A stretch of 59,151 nt of DNA from Atopomonas hussainii (GCF_900109735.1 NZ_FOAS01000019.1:1-59151), one strand, 5' to 3'. Shown: positions 29,222 through 39,607, numbered from the stretch's first letter. Program-made: numbers and translations. Notes: a model not told the origin generated them from the letters alone.

Positions 29222-29248
29222 AAAAAACCCGCCGCGGCGGGTTTTTTG
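29222..29248. terminator. Bidirectional terminator, pssA/sodB
   Basis: AAAAAACCCGCCGC / GGCGGGTTTTTT is nearly symmetrical with A and T tracts on either side, so it can stop both converging genes. Confidence 0.92.
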
Positions 29249-29282
29249 TTGGCTGTTACCGAAAACTCGGTAACAGAAGGAC

Positions 29283-29864
29283 TTAGGCGGCCAGGTTCTT
29301 AGCCACGAAGTCCCAGTTGACCAGGTTCCAGAACGCCTCGACGTACTTCGGACGTGCGTTGCGGTAGTCAACGTAGTAGGCGTGTTCCCAAACGTCGCAG
29401 GTCAGCAGCGGGGTGTCGCCGCTGGTCAGCGGGCAGCCAGCGCCGATGGTGCTAGCCAGAGCCAGCGAGCCGTCAGCTTTCTTAACCAGCCACGCCCAGC
29501 CAGAGCCGAAGGTGCCGATAGCGGTTTTGGTGAACTCTTCTTTGAACTTGTCGAAAGAACCGAAGGCCTTGTCGATGGCAGCAGCCAGTTCGCCAGTGGG
29601 TTGACCACCGCCGTTGGGGCTCAGGCAGTTCCAGTAGAAGGTGTGGTTCCATACTTGAGCAGCGTTGTTGAAGACACCACCAGAAGAGGTTTTAACGATC
29701 TCTTCCAGGGTTTTGCCTTCGAATTCGCTACCCGGTACCAGGTTGTTCAGGTTAACCACGTAAGCGTTGTGGTGCTTGCCGTAGTGAAACTCGAGGGTTT
29801 CAGCAGAAATGTGCGGGGCAAGAGCGTCTTGCGCGTAAGGCAGCGGCGGCAGTTCGAAAGCCAT
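29283..29864 (-). CDS. sodB: Superoxide dismutase, Fe type
   Basis: SodB (193 residues) converts superoxide to oxygen and hydrogen peroxide in the cytoplasm. The four metal ligands are visible: His27, His74, Asp157 and His161 ([12 protein letters not shown]). The residues around [11 protein letters not shown] and [11 protein letters not shown] are typical of the Fe rather than the Mn enzyme. A small hairpin (CCTGCGC/GCGCAGG, 29895-29911) lies in the leader. sodB is often under iron-dependent small-RNA control in Pseudomonas; nothing visible here proves it. Confidence 0.96.
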   Translation of the reverse strand: MAFELPPLPYAQDALAPHISAETLEFHYGKHHNAYVVNLNNLVPGSEFEGKTLEEIVKTSSGGVFNNAAQVWNHTFYWNCLSPNGGGQPTGELAAAIDKAFGSFDKFKEEFTKTAIGTFGSGWAWLVKKADGSLALASTIGAGCPLTSGDTPLLTCDVWEHAYYVDYRNARPKYVEAFWNLVNWDFVAKNLAA

Positions 29865-30031
29865 GGCTTATCTCCATTTTCTTTATCGATCAGGCCTGCG
29901 CGAGGCGCAGGTGCCGGCTTCACGGGGCCGGGCAGTTGTGAGTACAACGGCTGGATAATAGCAGAGCAAGCCTTGGCCTATCCACGCGAGAACTGTAAGG
30001 CTTTAGCTTGGCGCAGGCTCTAGAGCGCCCG

Positions 30032-30637
30032 TTATGCCCCCGCGGGAAAGGCTAAGCCGTAGGCAATCCACAGCATCAGCGCGGCGATAGCACTGTCGAG
30101 TAGGCGCCAAGTGATCGGGCGTGCCAGATACGGGGCGAGCCACGCTGCACCCAGCGCTAAGCTGATAAACCACAATGCCGAGGCTGAGGTAGCGCCAGCG
30201 GCATAGGCACCGGGGTGAATTTGCTGCGCGCCGAGCGAGCCGATCAGCAGCACGGTATCCAAATAAAAGTGCGGGTTCAGTAAGGTCACCGCTAAGGTGG
30301 TGACCAGCACCGCGCCATGGCTTAAGCGTCGCTGTTCGTGTTGTTTGAGGCTGTTGGGGCGCACCGCCCGTCGCGCAGCAAACCCTGCATAGGCGAGTAA
30401 AAAGACCACCCCAGCCCAGCGAATGGCCTCTAACGCATCAGGGTGCTGCTGCAAAACGCGGGTTAAGCCAAACACGCCTAAGCAAATCATCAGCGCATCG
30501 CAGAGGATGCACAGCGTGGCGGCGCTTAAGTGAAACTCGCGCTTAAGGCTCTGCCCGAGCACAAAGGCATTCTGCGTGCCGATCGCAATAATCAGGCCGG
30601 CAGCAACGGCCAGGCCATTCCAATAACTTTGCCACAT
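30032..30637 (-). CDS. argO: LysE/ArgO-type basic amino acid exporter
   Basis: This 201-residue inner-membrane protein of the LysE family exports lysine and/or arginine. It has about six hydrophobic segments and the family signature GLIIAIGTQNAFVLGQSLKRE near the N-terminus, with TTLAVTLLNPHFYLDTVLLIGS in the middle. The ATG at 30637 follows GAGGTG. It is divergent from an ArgP-like LysR gene 101 bases away, the classic regulator-exporter pair. Confidence 0.9.
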   Translation of the reverse strand: MWQSYWNGLAVAAGLIIAIGTQNAFVLGQSLKREFHLSAATLCILCDALMICLGVFGLTRVLQQHPDALEAIRWAGVVFLLAYAGFAARRAVRPNSLKQHEQRRLSHGAVLVTTLAVTLLNPHFYLDTVLLIGSLGAQQIHPGAYAAGATSASALWFISLALGAAWLAPYLARPITWRLLDSAIAALMLWIAYGLAFPAGA

Positions 30638-30738
30638 GGTCACCTCGAATCTGTCGTGGGGCTGTCATGGGCATCAAGGCTAGGTAAACTGCGCTGATAA
30701 GTTAAACAAATACTGCTTAACGGATATAAGAAAAGCTA

Positions 30739-31638
30739 ATGGTTGATTACAAGTTGCTGCATGCGTTGGCGGCGGTGATTGAGCAAGCCGGTTTCGAGCG
30801 TGCGGCGCAGCAGTTGCACATCTCGCAATCGGCGGTCTCGCAGCGGTTACGTTTGCTGGAGGCGCGTCTAGGGCAGGCGGTGTTGATCCGCAGTACCCCG
30901 CCGCAGCCCACTGCGCTCGGCCAGCAGTTGCTGAACCATTGGCAGCAGGTGCGTTTATTAGAGGCGCAGCTCACCCGTCAGGTGCCTAGCCTGCAGGATG
31001 GCGCCTTCAACAATCTGCGCTTGGCGATTAATGCTGATAGCTTGGCCACGTGGTGGCCCAAGGCGATGGCCAGCTTTAGCCAGCGCCATGAGTTGCTGTT
31101 GGATCATGTGGTGGCCGACCAAGCGGTGGGGCTGGAACGTATGCGCAGCGGTGAAGTGGCCGCCTGCATTTGTGAGCATGCTCAGCCGGTGGCTGGTGCG
31201 CGCAGCGTGTATTTGGGGCAGATGGTTTATCGCGCCGTGTGTAGCCCGGCGTTTGCGCAGCGTTACTTGCCCGCTTCGCAGGCGAGCGGCCAGCTGGTGG
31301 CGAGCGAACTGCAAGCCGCACCAGCGATTGTGTTTGGCCCGGATGACCGCCTACAGCACCGTTTTTTGCTTGAGCAAGGCTTGCGTGCGGAATTCGCCCA
31401 GCATGTCTGCCCGGCTTCCGAAGGCTATGTCGAGTTGGTGGCCGCCGGCTTGGGCTATGGTTTGATTCCACAGATCCAAATCGAGCCCGCGTTAGCCAGT
31501 GGGCGCTTGTTGGATGTGGTAACAGGCTGGCACTTAAGTATTCCGCTGTATTGGCATCATTGGCGGCAGGGCGGTGCACTGTTAGATGCCTTGGCCAAAC
31601 ATGTGCAGCACGTAGCACAGCACTATTTGGCCGCGTGA
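30739..31638 (+). CDS. argP: LysR-family regulator ArgP
   Basis: ArgP (299 residues) activates the lysine/arginine exporter in response to basic amino acids. The N-terminal winged helix-turn-helix contains ERAAQQLHISQSAVSQRLRLLEARLG, and the C-terminal two-thirds form the effector domain. The ArgP-type ending (SIPLYWHHWR) supports the subfamily. It is divergent from argO, so the 101-base gap should hold its binding site. Confidence 0.9.
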   Translation: MVDYKLLHALAAVIEQAGFERAAQQLHISQSAVSQRLRLLEARLGQAVLIRSTPPQPTALGQQLLNHWQQVRLLEAQLTRQVPSLQDGAFNNLRLAINADSLATWWPKAMASFSQRHELLLDHVVADQAVGLERMRSGEVAACICEHAQPVAGARSVYLGQMVYRAVCSPAFAQRYLPASQASGQLVASELQAAPAIVFGPDDRLQHRFLLEQGLRAEFAQHVCPASEGYVELVAAGLGYGLIPQIQIEPALASGRLLDVVTGWHLSIPLYWHHWRQGGALLDALAKHVQHVAQHYLAA

Positions 31639-31698
31639 GACAGTGACGCGCTGCGCGGCATGGCCGAGGATGCCGGGCAAACCCAGAGGGAGACACAC

Positions 31699-32688
31699 AT
31701 GCACATCTTAGTGACAGGCGCCGGTGGTTTTATTGGTGGGCGGTTTGCCTTGTTTGCCCTGCAGCAAGGCTTAAAAGTGCGCGTCAATGCGCGCCGGCCA
31801 GAGAGTGTGGCGGCGCTGCTCGCCCGCGGTGCCGAGTTATGCCAAGGCGATTTGGCCGATGCCGAGGTGGCACAGCAGGCCTGCCGCGGTGTGGATGCCG
31901 TGGTTCACTGCGCCGGCGCGGTGGGTGTGTGGGGGCCGCGTGAGCGGTTTGTGGCGGGCAATATTCAGCTCACCGAGCAAATCGTCGACGCTTGCATTAA
32001 AGATAATGTGCCGCGCTTGGTGCATTTGTCATCGCCGTCGATTTATTTCGGTGGGCACAAACGTGTCGGCATTCAAGAAGGCGATATCCCCAAGCGCTTT
32101 GCCGATCATTACGGCGCAACCAAATACTTGGCCGAACAAGCGGTGTTTGCCGCCGGCGAGTTTGGTTTGAAAGTGGTGGCACTGCGCCCGCGCTTTGTCA
32201 CCGGTGCCGGGGATACGAGCATTTTTCCGCGCTTGATTGCCCGCCAGCAGCGCGGGCAGTTACGCATGATTGGTGACGGCCTGAATCGGGTCGATTTCAC
32301 CAGTATCGGCAATCTTTGCGATGCGCTGTTCAGCGCCCTGCAGGCCGAAGGCGAGGCGCTCGGCAAGGCCTACAACATCAGCGATGGCAAGCCAGTGCCG
32401 TTTTGGGATGTGGTCAATTATGTGCTGCGCCGCTTAGAACTGGGCAGCGTGCGTGGGCGTTTGCCTTACGCGCTGGCCTATAGCGCGGCGGCCTTGAACG
32501 AAGGTGTTTGTCACCTGTTACCGGGTAAGCCGGAGCCGGGTTTGTTTCGCTTAGGTATCGATGTGATGGCCAAAGACTTCTCGTTGGATATCGCTCGTGC
32601 GCAGCAATACTTGGATTACCGCGCCGAGCACAGCCTGTGGGATGCCATCGATGAGTTTTGCGACCACTGGCAAGCGAATCAGGCGTAA
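31699..32688 (+). CDS. NAD-dependent epimerase/dehydratase (3-beta-HSD-like)
   Basis: This 329-residue enzyme is an extended short-chain dehydrogenase. The NAD-binding GAGGFIGGRF motif is at the start (about 7-16), and the active-site YGATKYLAEQ follows the SSPSIYFGG strand, giving the Ser-Tyr-Lys set. Sequence and length resemble the 3-beta-hydroxysteroid dehydrogenase-like branch, but the substrate cannot be read. The ATG at 31699 follows AGAGGGAGA. Its stop overlaps the converging hypothetical gene by 10 bases. Confidence 0.85.
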   Translation: MHILVTGAGGFIGGRFALFALQQGLKVRVNARRPESVAALLARGAELCQGDLADAEVAQQACRGVDAVVHCAGAVGVWGPRERFVAGNIQLTEQIVDACIKDNVPRLVHLSSPSIYFGGHKRVGIQEGDIPKRFADHYGATKYLAEQAVFAAGEFGLKVVALRPRFVTGAGDTSIFPRLIARQQRGQLRMIGDGLNRVDFTSIGNLCDALFSALQAEGEALGKAYNISDGKPVPFWDVVNYVLRRLELGSVRGRLPYALAYSAAALNEGVCHLLPGKPEPGLFRLGIDVMAKDFSLDIARAQQYLDYRAEHSLWDAIDEFCDHWQANQA

Positions 32689-33008
32689 ACCTTTTGCCCG
32701 CGGTAAATGCGCACACTGGCTGTGTGTGCCGGGTGGGCTTCTTCGCTCTGCACCATGGCACCACGGTAGGTATTGCTCGGTGTTGCGGTGGCACTGGCGA
32801 GCGGTTGACTGGCGGGCAGTTCGCTGCCGGTCAGCTGGCTGAGCTCTTTGCCTAGCGCGCGGGTTTTTTCGTCGCGTGATTTCACCGCCAGCGTGAGCAT
32901 TTGCGCAATGGCATCGGCCTGACTCAAACGGATATCGCTACCCTGTTCGGCGCGAATGCGGCGACGCAGGTTTTGCATGCAATCAATGATGGGTTTGGTC
33001 ATTTCCAT
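32679..33008 (-). CDS. Hypothetical protein, 109 residues
   Basis: I do not recognise this family. The protein has no signal peptide or membrane segment. The N-terminal 65 residues (TKPIIDCMQNLRRRIRAEQG...AQMLTLAVKSRDEKTRALGKEL) look like a helical domain, and the C-terminal 40 residues are Ala/Pro/Ser/Thr rich and probably disordered before a basic end. The ATG at 33008 is preceded by AAGGA with 8-base spacing. It converges with the epimerase gene, with overlapping ends. Confidence 0.65.
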   Translation of the reverse strand: MEMTKPIIDCMQNLRRRIRAEQGSDIRLSQADAIAQMLTLAVKSRDEKTRALGKELSQLTGSELPASQPLASATATPSNTYRGAMVQSEEAHPAHTASVRIYRGQKVYA

Positions 33009-33265
33009 GGCGGAGTCCTTGCTGAACCGTTTGACTAGCGTTTGCCTACGCAAACGGCGTGCCTGTTCACACTTTGCTGAGTCGTTGCACTACTTGTTGT
33101 TGCGCAGAGATTGGCGCAGCGGGGAGTAATGCCTCTATTTGGGGCGTTTGCGTGCGTTGGGTGAACGTTTTGGTGCGTTGCGGCGGGACTGGCGGTGCTC
33201 CCGGTGCCGGGGCTTAATCGCTATACTGGCGCGCTTTATTAGCCGCCCGCCGTGGGACTGAAGTC

Positions 33266-34087
33266 ATGCGTAACGATGTCAATGATGAGATCACTCAACT
33301 GCCGAGCCTAAGCGCGGTTGATCAGTCCGATGCGCCGCCCGAAGCGCCACCGGCGAGTGCCTCGGCGGCAACGTCACGTAGCGCGCAGGCGCCGGTAAAG
33401 CCGGCCTCGACCGCGCCTATTTGGTTGCTGGTGGCTGTTTTGGCCGCAGTACTGGCCGGGCTTGGCTGGTGGAGCTTTCAGCAGATCATTCTGTTGCAGC
33501 GACAACTGGTCGCCACGCAGGAAAGTTTTGCCCGCATTAGTGAAGAAGCCGCCGGTCGCCTGCAAGAGGTGAGTGGCAAGGTGGTCGAGACCGAGTCCAG
33601 CGTGACCACCGAAAACGAAGCGCTCAAGCTGCGTGTTAAACAGTTGGAAACGCAGCTGGGCAATATCCAGCGTCAGCAGCAAGTTTTGAGCGAGCAGCAA
33701 AAACAAACCGCGCAGCAGCAGGGTCACTTGCAAGACAGTGTGAAGCAGCAGCAAGCCGCCCAAGCTGCCACCGCCACGCAGGTAAACGCCTTGGCCGATG
33801 CGCAAAGCGCGCAGGACAAGCGCTTGGCCTCGCTGAACGAACTGCGCCCCGCGCTGGATAAGCTACAGGCTCAGCTAACGCGCGTTGAAGGCTTGGCGAA
33901 GAACAATCCGCAGTTGCAGCAAGTGCAAGACGACCTGTTGATTCTGCGCAGCGAGCTGGAAACCCGCAGCACGCAAAACGAGTCACAAGCGGCGATGGAT
34001 GCCTTCCGCCAGCAGGTCACCGGCAATATCGCCACCTTGCAAACGCAGCTGCGTAACTTGCAGCTAGAAGTGCAAGCGCGGCAGTAA
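33266..34087 (+). CDS. Single-pass membrane protein with long coiled coil
   Basis: This 273-residue protein has a Pro/Ala-rich cytoplasmic head (1-50), one membrane segment (about 52-70, IWLLVAVLAAVLAGLGWW), and a long Gln-rich coiled coil (about 72-270) that should project into the periplasm. Homologues in Pseudomonas are annotated only as hypothetical or ATPase-like; no enzyme motif is seen. The ATG at 33266 lies 257 bases after the divergent hypothetical gene. A bidirectional terminator follows. Confidence 0.75.
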   Translation: MRNDVNDEITQLPSLSAVDQSDAPPEAPPASASAATSRSAQAPVKPASTAPIWLLVAVLAAVLAGLGWWSFQQIILLQRQLVATQESFARISEEAAGRLQEVSGKVVETESSVTTENEALKLRVKQLETQLGNIQRQQQVLSEQQKQTAQQQGHLQDSVKQQQAAQAATATQVNALADAQSAQDKRLASLNELRPALDKLQAQLTRVEGLAKNNPQLQQVQDDLLILRSELETRSTQNESQAAMDAFRQQVTGNIATLQTQLRNLQLEVQARQ

Positions 34088-34106
34088 ACACGTTTCACTG
34101 ACCCAT

Positions 34107-34137
34107 AAAAAAACGCCGGAAAGTCCGGCGTTTTTTT
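34107..34137. terminator. Bidirectional rho-independent terminator
   Basis: AAAAAAACGCCGGA / TCCGGCGTTTTTTT with an AAG loop. It lies between the coiled-coil gene (plus) and the DAHP synthase region (minus). Confidence 0.92.
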
Positions 34138-34163
34138 ATGCTTTCTGCTGAGGGCGCGTTGAG

Positions 34164-34277
34164 TTAATCGGCGAACAGCTTAGGAACAAGGCACTCGGCG
34201 CGCAGCAAGCGAGACATACCGTGTGGTAGGCGAGATTGCGAGCACCGAGTAACGCGGTTATTGAGCTGTGCAGCCAT
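34164..34277 (-). CDS. Candidate 37-codon small ORF after DAHP synthase
   Basis: An ATG-started frame of 37 codons reads MAAQLNNRVTRCSQSRLPHG and on to KLFAD. It lies 16 bases after the DAHP synthase stop on the same strand and ahead of the terminator, so it is on the same transcript. AAGGAA overlaps the upstream stop codon but is 12 bases from the ATG, rather far. It is basic with two Cys and has no recognised family. It may be a chance frame. Confidence 0.35.
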   Translation of the reverse strand: MAAQLNNRVTRCSQSRLPHGMSRLLRAECLVPKLFAD

Positions 34278-34293
34278 TAAATCGACGTGTTCC

Positions 34294-35373
34294 TTACTGG
34301 CCGCGCTGACGCTTCGGTAGCACATCTTTCAACTTGCTGGCCATGCTGCGCAGGGTGCGCTCGGTGGTTTCCCAGTCGATGCACGCATCGGTGATCGACA
34401 CGCCGTATTGCAGCTGGCTGTGATCTTTAGGAATCGACTGGCTACCCCAGTTCAGGTGGCTTTCCACCATCAGGCCAACGATTGACTGGTTGCCTTCCAG
34501 AATCTGGTTGGCAACGTTTTCCATCACCAGCGGCTGCAGGGATGGGTCTTTGTTGGAGTTGGCGTGGCTGCAGTCGATCATGATGTTGGGCATGATCTTG
34601 GCTTTGTTCAGCTCTTGCTCACACAGCGCCACGCTCACCGAGTCGTAGTTGGGCTTGCCGTTGCCGCCGCGCAGTACTACGTGGCCGTAAGGGTTGCCTT
34701 TGGTGGTGACGATCGACACTTGGCCTTCTTGGTTGATACCCAAGAAGCGGTGCGGGCTTAAAGTGGATTGCAGCGCGTTGATGGCCACGGTCAGGCTGCC
34801 GTCGGTGCCATTTTTAAAGCCCACTGCAGAAGACAGGCCCGAGGCCATTTCGCGGTGGGTTTGCGATTCGGTAGTACGCGCGCCAATCGCCGACCAGCTG
34901 ATCAGGTCTTGCAGGTACTGCGGGGAGATTGGGTCGAGCGCTTCAGTGGCGGTCGGCAGGCCCATTTCTGCCAGTTCCAGCAACAGCTGGCGGCCAATGT
35001 GCAGACCGTCTTGAATCTTGAACGAGTCGTCCATGTACGGGTCGTTGATCAGGCCTTTCCAGCCTACCGTGGTGCGTGGCTTTTCAAAGTACACACGCAT
35101 GACCAAGTACAGGGTGTCGCTCAGCTCGGCGGCCAGGGTTTTCAGGCGGCTGGCATATTCTTTAGCGGCTTTGATGTCGTGAATGGAGCAGGGGCCGATC
35201 ACCACAAACAGGCGGTGATCTTTGCCGTCCAAGATGTCGCGCACCACTTGGCGGCCGGCGGTCACGGTATTGCGTGCCACATCGCTTAACGGCAGCTCGT
35301 GCTTGAGCTGGTCAGGCGTGATCAAGGCCTCGTTGGAAGATACGTTCAGATCGTCGAGCAGTAATTCAGCCAT
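34294..35373 (-). CDS. 3-deoxy-7-phosphoheptulonate (DAHP) synthase, class I
   Basis: This 359-residue enzyme joins phosphoenolpyruvate and erythrose 4-phosphate in the first step of the shikimate pathway. Family blocks are clear: VVIGPCSIHD (about 56-65), YFEKPRTTVGWKGLINDP, GARTTESQTHREMASGLS and MIDCSHANSNKD. It belongs to the AroF/AroG/AroH group of feedback-inhibited enzymes; which amino acid inhibits it cannot be read, so I give no symbol. The block DAHP synthase-PilZ-panE-like-cysB is a known Pseudomonas order. Confidence 0.94.
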   Translation of the reverse strand: MAELLLDDLNVSSNEALITPDQLKHELPLSDVARNTVTAGRQVVRDILDGKDHRLFVVIGPCSIHDIKAAKEYASRLKTLAAELSDTLYLVMRVYFEKPRTTVGWKGLINDPYMDDSFKIQDGLHIGRQLLLELAEMGLPTATEALDPISPQYLQDLISWSAIGARTTESQTHREMASGLSSAVGFKNGTDGSLTVAINALQSTLSPHRFLGINQEGQVSIVTTKGNPYGHVVLRGGNGKPNYDSVSVALCEQELNKAKIMPNIMIDCSHANSNKDPSLQPLVMENVANQILEGNQSIVGLMVESHLNWGSQSIPKDHSQLQYGVSITDACIDWETTERTLRSMASKLKDVLPKRQRGQ

Positions 35374-35494
35374 TGTGCAACTCTTAAGCGCGATCCGCGT
35401 GGCGCTAAGCTGGCAGGCTGCACCGCAGGATCAGTGTTCCGGGGAGCAGCAACCTTACCGTTAAAGCGTGGTGCACGACAATGGCTGGCGCCTG

Positions 35495-35920
35495 TCAATG
35501 CAGCGTGGCGGCATGCATTTGCGGAAAATCGGCAGCGTTTTCTTTAATCCATTGCTTGGCGGCTTCTTCGCTATCCACCGGGCGGCCAAGGGCTTGCTCC
35601 AATGCCTTGCGATAGGCCTCGATGGCACACAGTTGTTCGATCATGCGGATGTGGTACAGGCTGTCTTGATCGCAAAAGCTGATGCCAATCAGATAGCCCG
35701 GCTCATCCTCTTTACACCAAGCCACCACACCGCTGTGCTGGGTATCGCCTTCGGGCAGGGGAATGGTTAGGTCGACCGGGCTGCCAACATCGGCGGGGGC
35801 ATCGCAGTGGCAGGCGACGCCGCCAAGGCTGATGTCTTGCAAAGCTTGTTGCTCGGCGCCGTGCTCGGCAATATGCAGCTCAACAGGCATGTTGCTGGGG
35901 TGACGTATGTACTGGCGCAT
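35495..35920 (-). CDS. PilZ-domain protein
   Basis: This 141-residue protein has an N-terminal PilZ domain (about 2-95). Both c-di-GMP-binding motifs are present: RQYIRHP (RxxxR, residues 2-6) and DISLGG (DxSxxG, about 29-34), so binding is likely. The C-terminal 45 residues are helical and contain a PVDSEEAAKQWIKENA segment. The target is unknown. The start follows AGGTAACTCCC. The gene is 121 bases upstream of DAHP synthase on the same strand. Confidence 0.88.
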   Translation of the reverse strand: MRQYIRHPSNMPVELHIAEHGAEQQALQDISLGGVACHCDAPADVGSPVDLTIPLPEGDTQHSGVVAWCKEDEPGYLIGISFCDQDSLYHIRMIEQLCAIEAYRKALEQALGRPVDSEEAAKQWIKENAADFPQMHAATLH

Positions 35921-36107
35921 GGGAGTTACCTAGGCCATGCAGCGGGCCAAGACTCGGCTTGGTGGCTGCGTTTGCTAATGCGGCAGATCCATCGGTCGCA
36001 TGCTGGGCACGCGGCTGTGCGATGAAAGCACAGCACAAGGCATATTTTAGACGACGGCTGGCTTGCGCCATTCTTAAGTGGCAAGCGACCGACGGTGAGG
36101 GGGAGTT

Positions 36108-37049
36108 ATGGATTACACAAACGCGCGCATTGGCGTGTTGGGTGCCGGCGCTATCGGTGCTTTCTATGGGGTGTTGCTGGCCCGCGCCGGTGCCGATGTG
36201 CACTTTTTATTACGTAGCGACTTTGTTGCCGCGCGCGAGCAGGGCTTAGTGATTGAACATGCCGAGCAAGGCGAACTGACCTTAAACCCCGCGCAGGTCT
36301 ACCAAAGCGCGGCAGACATGCCGCCGTGCGATATCGTGCTGGTGTGCAACAAAACCACTAATAACGCCGAGATGGCGCCGCTGATTAACCAAGTGGCTGC
36401 CCCCAGTGCCGCGGTGGTTTTGCTGCAAAACGGCTATGCCGTGGAGGATGAGCTGCGCGCGCAACTGCCAGCCGATCGGCACTTGCTGGCCGGTTTGTGC
36501 TTTATCTGCGTGCACCGCAAAGCGCCGGCGCGGGTTTGCCATCAGGCCTATGGCGGTTTGAATCTGGCTTATCACTCCGGCCCGGCGGCCGATGGTGCGG
36601 CGCTTGCCAAAGCACTCTCGACGCGCTTTAAAGCGGCCGCTATCGACTCCCATGTGCTGCCGGATGTCACCACCGCGCGGTGGCAGAAGTTGGTGTGGAA
36701 TATTCCCTATAACGGTCTGTCGGTATTGTTGGACGCCAGCACCGGCGAGTTGATGGCCGATGCGGACAGTCGCGCCTTGATCGCGCAGATGATGGCCGAG
36801 GTGATGGCCGGCGCTGCCGCTTGCGGTGCCAGCTTGCCGGCTGATTTGGTGGCAAAAATGCTCGCCGCCACCGAGCGCATGCCGGACTACTTCCCCAGCA
36901 TGTATCACGACTACGCACAGCAGCGCCCACTGGAACTAGCCGCTATTTATGCCGCGCCGCTCAAGGCCGCCATAGGTAACGGGGTGAACATGCCGCAGGT
37001 GCAGATGCTGCTCAACTGTTTGCGTTTTAAAACCCAAGCTGAGGATTAA
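36108..37049 (+). CDS. Ketopantoate reductase (PanE/ApbA)-family protein
   Basis: This 313-residue protein has the NAD(P)-binding motif GVLGAGAIGAFYGVLLARAGADV at the start and the conserved KLVWNIPYNGLSVL helix of the ApbA C-terminal domain. It may reduce ketopantoate for pantothenate synthesis or act on another 2-oxo acid; pseudomonads often have several paralogues, so the symbol is withheld. The 5'-nucleotidase-like gene starts 2 bases after its stop. Confidence 0.85.
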   Translation: MDYTNARIGVLGAGAIGAFYGVLLARAGADVHFLLRSDFVAAREQGLVIEHAEQGELTLNPAQVYQSAADMPPCDIVLVCNKTTNNAEMAPLINQVAAPSAAVVLLQNGYAVEDELRAQLPADRHLLAGLCFICVHRKAPARVCHQAYGGLNLAYHSGPAADGAALAKALSTRFKAAAIDSHVLPDVTTARWQKLVWNIPYNGLSVLLDASTGELMADADSRALIAQMMAEVMAGAAACGASLPADLVAKMLAATERMPDYFPSMYHDYAQQRPLELAAIYAAPLKAAIGNGVNMPQVQMLLNCLRFKTQAED

Positions 37050-37051
37050 GC

Positions 37052-37951
37052 ATGCCCGTCACCCTGCAGGACAAACTGGTGGTGGCGATTTCCTCCCGTG
37101 CATTGTTTGACTTGGATGACAGTCACGCGGTGTACGAACAAGAGGGCGTCGAGGCCTACCGGCGCTTTCAAATCGATCACGAAGACGAAGTGCTCGGTAA
37201 GGGCGAAGCCTATGCCATGGTGGAAAAGCTGCTGCGGATTAACCAGCAGCTGGATAACCACAAAGTCGAGGTGGTGTTGGTGTCGCGCAATAGCGCCGAT
37301 ACCGGGCTGCGGGTGTTCAATTCGATTCAGCATTACGGTTTGAACATCACCCGTGCGGCGTTTTCCGGCGGGCGCACGCCGCATAACTATTTGCGCGCGT
37401 TCAACTGCCAGCTGTTTTTATCCACCCATGCCGACGATGTGCGCTTGGCGCTGCAGGCGGGGTTTGCTGCGGCAACGATTATCCCCGGTGGGCCGAAAAA
37501 CCGCGCCGATGGGCCTTTATTGCTTGCCTTTGATGGCGATGCGGTGCTGTTTTCCGATGAGTCCGAGCAGGTATTTCAGCGCGAAGGCTTAGCCGCCTTT
37601 CAAAACAGCGAACAGCAAGCGGCGCGCAAGCCGTTAGGTGGTGGGCCGTTCAAGCCGTTTTTAACCGTGCTTAATCAGCTGCAAAAAGAGTTCAGCCCCG
37701 AGGAGTGCCCGATTCGCACCGCGCTGGTCACCGCGCGTTCGGCGCCGGCGCACGAGCGGGTGATTCGTACTTTGCGTGAGTGGGATATTCGCTTGGATGA
37801 ATCGCTGTTTTTGGGCGGCTTAAGCAAAGCCGAATTTTTGCAGGCCTTTGGCGCCGATTTATTTTTTGATGACCAGCAAGGCCACTGCGAGGCCGCCAGC
37901 GGCGTGGTCAGCACCGGGCATGTGCCGCACGGCATCAGCAATCAGCGCTAG
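37052..37951 (+). CDS. 5'-nucleotidase (cytosolic NT5C1-like)
   Basis: This 299-residue protein matches the 5'-nucleotidase family related to animal cytosolic NT5C1, a HAD-fold group. The acidic motifs appear as SSRALFDLDDSHAVY (about 14-28), VVLVSRNSADTG, and LLLAFDGDAVLFSDESE (about 156-172), ending with LFFDDQQGHCE. It probably dephosphorylates nucleoside monophosphates. It is coupled to the panE-like gene by a 2-base gap and followed by a universal stress gene. Confidence 0.85.
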   Translation: MPVTLQDKLVVAISSRALFDLDDSHAVYEQEGVEAYRRFQIDHEDEVLGKGEAYAMVEKLLRINQQLDNHKVEVVLVSRNSADTGLRVFNSIQHYGLNITRAAFSGGRTPHNYLRAFNCQLFLSTHADDVRLALQAGFAAATIIPGGPKNRADGPLLLAFDGDAVLFSDESEQVFQREGLAAFQNSEQQAARKPLGGGPFKPFLTVLNQLQKEFSPEECPIRTALVTARSAPAHERVIRTLREWDIRLDESLFLGGLSKAEFLQAFGADLFFDDQQGHCEAASGVVSTGHVPHGISNQR

Positions 37952-38023
37952 GCCAGCGAAAACGTGCCGAGCGTAAAGCCCTGCTAAGCTGAGGTCAGGA
38001 CTCCCTGTTGTGCTGGAGGCTTG

Positions 38024-38515
38024 ATGATCAGTTCCATTCTGTATGCCACCGATCTGGGCCTGTATGCGCCGTATGTGTTGCAGCACGCGCTGCAACTGGC
38101 CCGCGCGCACGGGGCGCAATTGCACGTGATTCATGCGGTTGAGCCATTGGGATTATTTGCGGAGTCAGTTTTACAAACCTATCTGGATGACAGCGTGCTC
38201 GATGAGCTGCGCGAAAACGGCTTGTCAGTGGTGATGTCGAGTATCGAAGAGCGTGTGCTGGAAGCCTTTCGTGATGACCTCACCGAGGGGCTCACCGATT
38301 TAGACTCGCTCAAAGGCGTGCGGGTGGTGCAGGGCGATCCACCCCAAGTGATTCTGCAAGAGGCCGAAGTGCTGGGTGTCGATCTATTAGTGATTGGCAG
38401 TCACAGTCATGGCGACTCGTTGCACTCGTCGCTGGGGCGCACCGCCGCGCGTTTGTTACAGCTGTCACAGGTGCCGGTTTATCTGGTGCCGATGCTGCAA
38501 CACCGCTCGGCGTAA
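38024..38515 (+). CDS. Universal stress protein (UspA family)
   Basis: This 163-residue protein is a single Usp domain. The start SSILYATDLGLYAPYVLQHALQLARAHGAQLHVIHAV and the late LLVIGSHSHGDSLHSSLGRTAARLLQLSQVPVYLVP motif fit the ATP-binding branch (GxSHG...GRTA). The ATG at 38024 is used, with GGAGG 4 bases before it; the TTG just upstream would be too close to that site. It lies directly before cysB. Confidence 0.9.
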   Translation: MISSILYATDLGLYAPYVLQHALQLARAHGAQLHVIHAVEPLGLFAESVLQTYLDDSVLDELRENGLSVVMSSIEERVLEAFRDDLTEGLTDLDSLKGVRVVQGDPPQVILQEAEVLGVDLLVIGSHSHGDSLHSSLGRTAARLLQLSQVPVYLVPMLQHRSA

Positions 38516-38614
38516 AACTGTGCAGCGCCTAAAATATCGTCTAGCTTTTGAATATGCACAGCCTTGGTTATAACGCTGCGGTTACAAGCGGCGGGCTAAG
38601 GTGTAAGGGGTTAG

Positions 38615-39592
<978 letters not shown>

Positions 39593-39607
39593 CGGGTTGC
39601 CGCGATT

